DNA of 38,832 nt from positions 1 to 38,832 of the forward strand of contig CAJUOC010000027.1 in assembly GCA_910587925.1 (NCBI GenBank), read 5' to 3'. Positions 34,468-38,832 of the stretch are shown here, piece by piece. Position 1 is the stretch's first letter; the number at the start of each line of letters is the position of its first letter. This DNA comes from an uncultured Muribaculaceae bacterium (GTDB lineage: Bacteria; Bacteroidota; Bacteroidia; Bacteroidales; Muribaculaceae). Made by a program: the position numbers and the translations under genes. The notes under the pieces are model-generated. The model did not search any database, had not been told where the DNA came from, and was given only the letters and a program-made list of their open reading frames with translations.

Positions 34468-35301
34468 TCACCGCGTAAGAGTCACCGAGTCGGGGCCGAG
34501 GGTGGCGGTGCCCTCTTTGTACAGGTGGCCCAGGGCGCGCTTGAAGTCTTTTTTGCTACAGCTGAAGGCGAGGCGTATCTCCTCGGGCGAGGATGCGTCG
34601 CCCAGGGCGAGGCGGCCTCCGGCGGCGCGGGCGGCCTCGGCTATGCGGGCGGCCAGGGCGGCGGTGCGGTCGGCCTGCGGGCCGGCCAGGGTGAGGTCGA
34701 TCTTGCCGTCGGGGCGCACGTGCTTGACGTAGGCGGTGACTGTCTGCCCCACCTCCAGCGGAGTGTAGGTCTCGCTGGAGTATATCATGCCGCGGTGGAG
34801 GTTGTCGACGATGGTGCGGTATCCGATGGGCGTGTGCTCCAGCACGAGGCACTCCACGCGCTGGCGGGCGCGGTATGCGGGCGGCACATTGCCCGTAAAG
34901 CGGTCGAGCTTGCCCGAGGCAACCACCCGGCCGGTGGCGTGGTCGAGGTAGATATACACGGGGTAGATGCCGCCGCGGGCCATGCGCACGCGCTGCTCGC
35001 TGAAGGGCACCAGCAGCTGCTTGCCCGTGAGCCCCCAGTCGAGAAAGGCGCCGGTGGAGTTGACGTCGCTCACCTCCAGGAAGGCAAACTGCCCCACGGT
35101 GGCATACGGTATCTCGGTGGTGGCCACGGGGCGGTCTTCGGAGTCGCGGTATACAAACACGCGCAACTCGCTGCCGGGCTGCATGTCGTCGCTCACGTAG
35201 CGGCGCGGCAGCAGCACTTCGTTGCCCTCGGTGTCGGCCAGATAGAGGCCGTAGTCGCTGTCGCGGGTGACGCGCAGCTCGTTATATTGTCCAAGTTTCA
35301 T
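34468..35301 (-). CDS. CvfB/YitL-family S1-like RNA-binding protein
   Basis: The 277-residue protein consists of S1-like OB-fold repeats (MKLGQYNELRVTRDSDYGLYL, VGQFAFLEVSDVNSTGAFLDWGLTGKQLLVPFSEQ, VGQTVTAYVKHVRPDGKIDLTLAG). It has a C-terminal winged-helix segment (FSCSKKDFKRALGHLYKEGTATLGPDSVTLT). This is the layout of CvfB, an RNA-binding regulator in Firmicutes and widespread elsewhere. The ATG at 35301 is chosen; a very long in-frame extension upstream to 36417 is antisense to rsmG and the metallo-hydrolase gene and is not real. It is divergent from rsmG. Confidence 0.88.
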   Translation of the reverse strand: MKLGQYNELRVTRDSDYGLYLADTEGNEVLLPRRYVSDDMQPGSELRVFVYRDSEDRPVATTEIPYATVGQFAFLEVSDVNSTGAFLDWGLTGKQLLVPFSEQRVRMARGGIYPVYIYLDHATGRVVASGKLDRFTGNVPPAYRARQRVECLVLEHTPIGYRTIVDNLHRGMIYSSETYTPLEVGQTVTAYVKHVRPDGKIDLTLAGPQADRTAALAARIAEAARAAGGRLALGDASSPEEIRLAFSCSKKDFKRALGHLYKEGTATLGPDSVTLTR

Positions 35302-35324
35302 TTTCGTCTTAGGTAGTGTTTGGG

Positions 35325-35363
35325 CAAAGATAGCATTTATTTGCAGAAATAAGCGTACTTTTG
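35325..35363. promoter_or_regulatory. Divergent promoter pair for cvfB and rsmG
   Basis: In a 66-bp gap the minus strand has TATCTTTG (plus 35325-35332), 23 bases before the cvfB start. The plus strand has TACTTTTG (35356-35363), ending four bases before the rsmG ATG at 35368. Transcription would therefore begin at or within a few bases of the rsmG start codon. Convincing -33 elements were not found for either. Confidence 0.7.
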
Positions 35364-35367
35364 CCGT

Positions 35368-36000
35368 ATGGAACTCGTAAATAAATATTTTCCCGGCCTG
35401 ACGCAGACCCAGCGTGAGCAGTACGACGCTCTGGCTGAGCTGTATCCGGAGTGGAATGCCAAAATCAACGTAATCTCGCGCCGCGATATCGACAATCTTG
35501 AGCCCAACCATGTGTTGCACTCGCTGGCTATCGCCCGCTTTTGGGGCGAGCTGGCGCCGGGCACGCGTGTGCTCGACCTCGGCACCGGCGGCGGTTTTCC
35601 CGGTATCCCGCTGGCTATCATGTATCCGCAGGCTCACTTCCATCTCATCGACCGTGTGGCCAAGAAGCTGCGCGTGGCCGAGGATATCGCCCGCCGCATC
35701 GGGCTGCAGAATGTGACCATCCAGCACGGCGACGCCGGCGAGTGCCACGAGCGCTACGACTATGTGGTGAGCCGCGCCGTGATGCCGCTGGCCGACCTGG
35801 TGCGCATCTCCGCGCGCAATGTGGGCCGCGCCGGAGCGAAAAACCGCTATGCCCCCGGCATAGTGTGCCTCAAGGGCGGCGACCTGGCCGAGGAGATTGC
35901 CGCCGTGCGCCGGCCGGTGACCGACTACGACCTGGCCGAGCTGCTGCCCGAGCCGGCTTTTGATACCAAGAAACTCATATACGTACCTGTCAAGGCCTGA
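35368..36000 (+). CDS. rsmG: 16S rRNA (guanine-527-N7)-methyltransferase RsmG
   Basis: The 210-residue protein has the RsmG hallmarks: WNAKINVISRRD near the N-terminus, HVLHSLAIARF, the SAM-binding loop VLDLGTGGGFPGIPLAI, and DRVAKKLRVAEDIA. VSRAVMPLADLV and the VCLKGGD segment follow. It methylates N7 of G527 in 16S rRNA. The metallo-hydrolase gene begins three bases after the stop, so the two form an operon. Confidence 0.95.
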   Translation: MELVNKYFPGLTQTQREQYDALAELYPEWNAKINVISRRDIDNLEPNHVLHSLAIARFWGELAPGTRVLDLGTGGGFPGIPLAIMYPQAHFHLIDRVAKKLRVAEDIARRIGLQNVTIQHGDAGECHERYDYVVSRAVMPLADLVRISARNVGRAGAKNRYAPGIVCLKGGDLAEEIAAVRRPVTDYDLAELLPEPAFDTKKLIYVPVKA

Positions 36001-36003
36001 CCT

Positions 36004-36678
36004 ATGCTCGACATCAAGCAATTTGTATTCAACCCCTTCGGCGAGTCGACCTATGTGGTGAGCGACGAGGTCTCCCGCGAGGCAATCGTCGTCGACCCCG
36101 GCATGACCTCTGCGGCTGAGGAGCGCCGTCTCGACGAGTATATCGCCGCCAAGGGACTTAAAGTGACGGCGGTGGTAAATACCCACATGCACCTCGACCA
36201 CAGTTTCGGCGTCGACTACGTGCGCCGCCGCTACGGTGTGCCGCTGCGCGCCCATGCGGCCGACGCCGCGCTGGCGGCCACCGTCGGCGAGCAGGCGCGC
36301 CGCTTCGGTATGCTCGACCGCTGCGACGACTCTCTGGAGATAGACTCTCCGCTGGCCGACGGCGACATCATCCGTCTGGGCGACGAGCAGCTGCAGGTGC
36401 TCCATGTGCCGGGTCACAGCCCCGGCGGTATCGCCCTGTACAGCCGCGAGGGCAAGTTTGTGCTCTCGGGCGACTCACTCTTCCAAGGCTCCATCGGCCG
36501 TACCGACCTGCCGGGCGGCGATGCTCGCACTCTGGTTGATGCCATCGGCGCCCGGCTGCTGAGCCTGCCGGGCGACACGCTGGTGCTTCCGGGCCACGGC
36601 CCCGCCACCACCATCGCCGACGAGCTGCGCGGCAATCCCTTTTTCCGCCGTCATCCGACGGATAAATCCGTCGGCTAA
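36004..36678 (+). CDS. Metallo-beta-lactamase-fold hydrolase, glyoxalase II-like
   Basis: The 224-residue protein has metal ligands in HMHLDH (H61, H63, D65, H66), VLHVPGHSPGG, FVLSGDSLF and a terminal LVLPGHGPATTIADELRGNPFF. It is of the small YcbL/hydroxyacylglutathione-hydrolase-like group that hydrolyses thioesters with two metals. Its last residues after FFRR (HPTDKSVG) are encoded by a 20-bp palindrome. A second copy of the preceding 77 bp lies at 37122-37198 and ends FFRRR-stop, which was probably the original C-terminus. Confidence 0.9.
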   Translation: MLDIKQFVFNPFGESTYVVSDEVSREAIVVDPGMTSAAEERRLDEYIAAKGLKVTAVVNTHMHLDHSFGVDYVRRRYGVPLRAHAADAALAATVGEQARRFGMLDRCDDSLEIDSPLADGDIIRLGDEQLQVLHVPGHSPGGIALYSREGKFVLSGDSLFQGSIGRTDLPGGDARTLVDAIGARLLSLPGDTLVLPGHGPATTIADELRGNPFFRRHPTDKSVG

Positions 36679-36706
36679 CATCAAGTGAGAGCCGCTTTGC
36701 GGCTCT
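36655..36706. other. Two hairpins at the hydrolase stop codon
   Basis: The first (36655-36674) is the perfect palindrome CCGACGGATAAATCCGTCGG, which supplies the hydrolase's last codons. The second (36688-36706) has arms AGAGCCGC/GCGGCTCT with loop TTT. Neither is followed by a T-run. They could stabilise the mRNA 3' end or be remnants of inserted palindromic sequence. Confidence 0.6.
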
Positions 36707-36773
36707 ACATCAGCGACATCTGCATGACGGCATCCATCTATATTCTGTGCAGGTTGCAGACTTTTATAGTCCT

Positions 36774-37121
36774 ATAGTCCGCGCAGGTTTGTAACTATTA
36801 CTGGTCGAAAGACGCCAAATAGTTAAATAAAAGCGCGGAGCGCTGACCCTTAATGAAGCACAGTGGGATAAGGGTCAGGTCTAACGACCTTTCACTTACC
36901 GGAGTGGCGTGTTGTTGCACGGGGTTACGCTGCGCTTCACCCCGTGTTACTCATAAGGGTCAGCGCTCCGCGCTTTCCGGCGCCAGCGATGCAAGGAAGT
37001 TTTGCAACACCTCCTGCCCACGGCTCCAAGGCCAACCCGGCGAACTAGTCAGCGTATCTTTGTAATATTTAGCTATTTGGCGTCTTTCGACCAGTAATAG
37101 TTTGTAACCTGCGCGGACTAT
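36774..37121. repeat. Terminal palindrome of the intergenic element, copy 3, split by an insertion
   Basis: Positions 36774-36795 and 37100-37121 are the two halves of the ATAGTCCGCGCAGGTT-TGT palindrome seen at the other loci. Joining them after removing the insertion and one 9-bp duplicate restores a perfect 16-bp stem with loop TGT. A degenerate half copy (GTGCAGGTTGCAGAC, around 36748) precedes it. It lies in the 532-bp gap between the hydrolase and kinase genes. The inner CTTTGTAAG hairpins of copies 1 and 2 are not present here. Confidence 0.9.
36796..37099. mobile_element. 304-bp MITE-like element with 27-bp terminal inverted repeats and 9-bp target duplication
   Basis: The ends are perfect 27-bp inverted repeats (36796-36822 and 37073-37099) beginning TATTACTGGTCGAAAGACGC. 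Allowing one mismatch they extend to 34 bp. The element is flanked by GTTTGTAAC on both sides (36787-36795 and 37100-37108). It has no credible gene. Inside is a second perfect 23-bp inverted repeat (36830-36852 with 36954-36976) and a CACGGGGT/ACCCCGTG hairpin at 36918-36946. It must have been moved by a transposase encoded elsewhere; the insertion-sequence family is not identified. Confidence 0.88.
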
Positions 37122-37203
37122 CACGCTGGTGCTCCCGGGTCACGGCCCCGCCACCACCATCGCCGACGAGCTGCGCGGCAATCCTTTTTTCCGCCGTCGC
37201 TGA
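37122..37203 (+). pseudogene. Duplicated 3' end of the metallo-hydrolase gene
   Basis: Positions 37122-37198 match 36576-36652 over 77 bp with three differences (96% identity). All three are in third codon positions and silent (Leu, Gly, Pro codons). The copy continues in frame to CGC TGA (37199-37203), giving a C-terminus of FFRRR. It lacks the rest of the gene and any start. The kinase gene's stop lies 7 bases further on, so this is probably the original gene end, cut off by the palindrome and MITE-containing insert. Confidence 0.88.
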
Positions 37204-37210
37204 AAGGTTA

Positions 37211-38647
37211 TTACCCGCGCGGAGCCTCGGGTAGGCTGAATATCAGCTCGAGGCCGCCCGATGGCGCGCGGCCGGCGGCGATGTCGCCGTCGAGAGCCTT
37301 GAATATGCGCTTGACCATGGGGAGGCCGAGCCCCGCACCGCCGTTTTTGCGGGCGCGTCCGCCGTCGACGCGGTAGAAGAGGTCAAAGAGGCGGTCGATA
37401 TGCTCGTCGTCGACGCCTGTGCCGTCGTCGGAGAATGAGAATATGAGCCGGCCGCTCTCGCGCCCGATGAGGCGTATCGATATGCGGGAGCCGTGGGAGT
37501 GCATGGCGGCATTCTTGACAAGATTGAGCAGGGCGCCGGTGAGCAGGGTCTCGTTGCCCGCGACGATACATCCGGCCGGGATGTCGATGTCGAGCGTCAT
37601 ATCGCCGGCCATGTGATTGTGGCGCACGTCGTCGGCTACGCGTGCGGCCAGGTCGCGGAAGTCGATGGCGCGCCGGCTCACAGGAGTCTTGTTTTCCTGG
37701 AGGCGCATCACGGTGTTGAGGTCGTCGATAAGCTCGGCGAGGCGGTCGGTATTGTCGCGGGCGCGGGTGAGGAAAAGCCGGCGCTGCTCCTCGGGTATGT
37801 CCTTGTCCATCAGTATCGTGTCGAGATAGCCCTTGATAATCGCCACCGGGGTGTTGAGCTCGTGGCTCACGTTGATGCCGATCTGGCGCTCGTGGAGTAT
37901 CTTCTCGTGCTCGGCTCTGATTTTCTCCCGGTACAGCAGGAGCAGCCGCTTAGATACCTCGCCGAGCTCGTCTTTGGAGAAGCGCCAGGTCTCGATGTCG
38001 TCGGGAAGATTGTTTGACGAGATCATCTCGGCGAAGTCGCGCAGCGCGTATACGTTGCGGCATATGGCGCGAGAGCTGAAGTATGCCAGCACAAATGCCA
38101 GCAGCCCCAGCGCCACCACCACGACCCACACCATCGAGTCGATGCTCAGAAACTCCACGACCTCGCCCTCGTATGGCAGGGCGGCGAAGGTGTGTATGGC
38201 TCCGTCGCGGCTGGTCGCCGAGCTTACCATAAACTTCTTTCCGCCCAGTGTCATGTCGTGGAGATACGCCTTGTCGCGGCGGTCCCAGGCGCCTGCAAAT
38301 GCCGGGAGTATATGGCCGGCGCTGTCAAATACCACGATGGTGGGCTCGCGGTTGTCGGCAATCACCTTGCCGCTGCTGTCGTACACGGTGAGGCGGAGAG
38401 GGTCGAGGGTGGTCTGGTTGGTAAAGAGTTTGATGAAGTCGACGGTCTTCTGCAGGTCGGCGCCCTGGACGTAAGCGTCGATCACGGTACTGTTGACGTT
38501 GGAGAGTCTGTTGCCGAGATTGTAGCTGAGACGCTGGCGCTCGTGGGTCACAAAGTAGGGGATGGTGATGCCTATGACAAGCCACAGCAATCCCACCAGC
38601 GGGAAGAAAAGTTTCCAATGAAGGCGTGTTATATGGGTTCTCGACAT
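37211..38647 (-). CDS. Sensor histidine kinase (orphan in this window)
   Basis: The 478-residue protein has a transmembrane helix at about residues 12-30, a periplasmic sensing region, and a second helix at about 172-190 (VWVVVVALGLLAFVLAYF). A linker with HAMP-like character leads to a dimerisation domain with phospho-acceptor H262 (VSHELNTPVAIIKGYL). The ATPase domain has N-box LLNLVKNAAMHSHG, FSFSDDGTGV and GGAGLGLPMVKRI. No response regulator lies beside it on the left; the right neighbour is a tRNA. The signal sensed is unknown. Its 3' end abuts the duplicated hydrolase fragment. Confidence 0.93.
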   Translation of the reverse strand: MSRTHITRLHWKLFFPLVGLLWLVIGITIPYFVTHERQRLSYNLGNRLSNVNSTVIDAYVQGADLQKTVDFIKLFTNQTTLDPLRLTVYDSSGKVIADNREPTIVVFDSAGHILPAFAGAWDRRDKAYLHDMTLGGKKFMVSSATSRDGAIHTFAALPYEGEVVEFLSIDSMVWVVVVALGLLAFVLAYFSSRAICRNVYALRDFAEMISSNNLPDDIETWRFSKDELGEVSKRLLLLYREKIRAEHEKILHERQIGINVSHELNTPVAIIKGYLDTILMDKDIPEEQRRLFLTRARDNTDRLAELIDDLNTVMRLQENKTPVSRRAIDFRDLAARVADDVRHNHMAGDMTLDIDIPAGCIVAGNETLLTGALLNLVKNAAMHSHGSRISIRLIGRESGRLIFSFSDDGTGVDDEHIDRLFDLFYRVDGGRARKNGGAGLGLPMVKRIFKALDGDIAAGRAPSGGLELIFSLPEAPRG

Positions 38648-38739
38648 TTCGCAGAAGGTTGGGTGTGTGTGATGGATGGCCGATAGTCAAACGCGCGCGG
38701 AGCGGCAATGGTTCACGGCGAATGTCTGCTGCCCTATAC

Positions 38740-38776
38740 AAAAAAATCCCGGGCTTCGTGGGAAGTCCGGGATTTT
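38740..38776 (-). terminator. Rho-independent terminator of the tRNA gene
   Basis: On the minus strand a stem of AAATCCCGG with CCGGGATTT and a loop of about 14 bases is followed by a run of seven T. It begins a few bases after the tRNA 3' end. Confidence 0.88.
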
Positions 38777-38779
38777 CTG

Positions 38780-38832
38780 TAGCGAATCAGGGAATCGAAC
38801 CCTGGTCTCCACCGTGAGAGGGTGGCGTGCTA
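38780..38832 (-). tRNA. tRNA-Glu (CTC anticodon), partial, runs off the right edge
   Basis: The minus strand shows the 3' three-quarters of a tRNA. The anticodon stem CCACC/GGTGG encloses loop CTCTCAC (anticodon CTC). The T arm is CAGGG-TTCGATT-CCCTG and the acceptor strand is ATTCGCT plus discriminator A. The bases after the discriminator are CAG, so the CCA end is not encoded and must be added by the nucleotidyltransferase. The 5' acceptor strand lies outside the window, so the isotype rests on the anticodon alone. Confidence 0.85.

Noticed and set aside
35302..36417. In-frame upstream extension of the cvfB-like gene
   Set aside because: It runs antisense through rsmG and the hydrolase, and crosses the divergent promoter region. 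The conserved protein begins at 35301.
36853..37065. 70-codon frame within the MITE-like element
   Set aside because: It lies across the element's inner inverted repeats, has low-complexity cysteine/serine content and no transposase motif, so it is taken as non-coding.

Overview
This window looks like a chromosomal segment of a GC-rich member of the Bacteroidales (Bacteroidota). The evidence is: -7 boxes of the form TAnnTTTG ahead of many genes, almost no Shine-Dalgarno sequences, a GldH lipoprotein beside RicT and RNase Y, a hybrid two-component regulator with an AraC output domain, MutS2, a GH88 lyase-type hydrolase, and a tRNA gene that does not encode its CCA end. The family (for example Muribaculaceae or Rikenellaceae) cannot be fixed from this sequence alone. 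All calls are by eye, without database searches.

Layout. Positions 60-7872 (minus strand) are a tightly packed housekeeping run, transcribed from a good promoter at about 7889-7918: zapB-like, zapA, rny, ricT, gldH, a HAD phosphatase, an M24 aminopeptidase, a CCA-adding/poly(A) polymerase-like nucleotidyltransferase and queD. A ferritin and an HdeD-like membrane protein follow on the same strand (8300-9486). From 9609 the strand switches to plus: mutS2, a split chromate transporter pair and folC overlap or nearly touch. Then come an AT-richer pair (a 52-residue protein and a GNAT acetyltransferase, possibly a toxin-antitoxin unit) and a family 2 glycosyltransferase. At 16302-19163 (minus) lies a metal-chelate ABC importer (ATPase, permease, lipoprotein binding protein). 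Divergent from it, 19392-25553 (plus) is a four-gene unit: outer-membrane porin-like barrel, imelysin-type lipoprotein, di-heme CxxCH lipoprotein and a ResB-CcsA cytochrome c synthase. Together they look like a self-contained iron/heme handling or periplasmic redox module. Then follow a GH88 hydrolase, a 1336-residue hybrid sensor/regulator, a FemAB/GNAT-like protein and dipeptidyl-peptidase III (all minus), the divergent pair cvfB and rsmG, a metallo-beta-lactamase-fold hydrolase, an orphan sensor histidine kinase and the end of a tRNA-Glu.

The most unusual content is non-coding. Three intergenic stretches (7992-8217, 25606-25850, 36774-37121) carry a family of nested palindromes. Their hairpins differ in stem sequence but all have the apex TTTGYAA. 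Between copies 1 and 2 the stems differ by base-pair-preserving (compensatory) changes. The third copy is interrupted in its loop by a 304-bp MITE-like element with 27-bp perfect terminal inverted repeats and a 9-bp target duplication. That locus also separates a metallo-hydrolase gene from a second, 77-bp copy of its own 3' end that still carries an alternative stop. The two copies differ only at three synonymous sites, so the gene's tail appears to have been replaced during the rearrangement.
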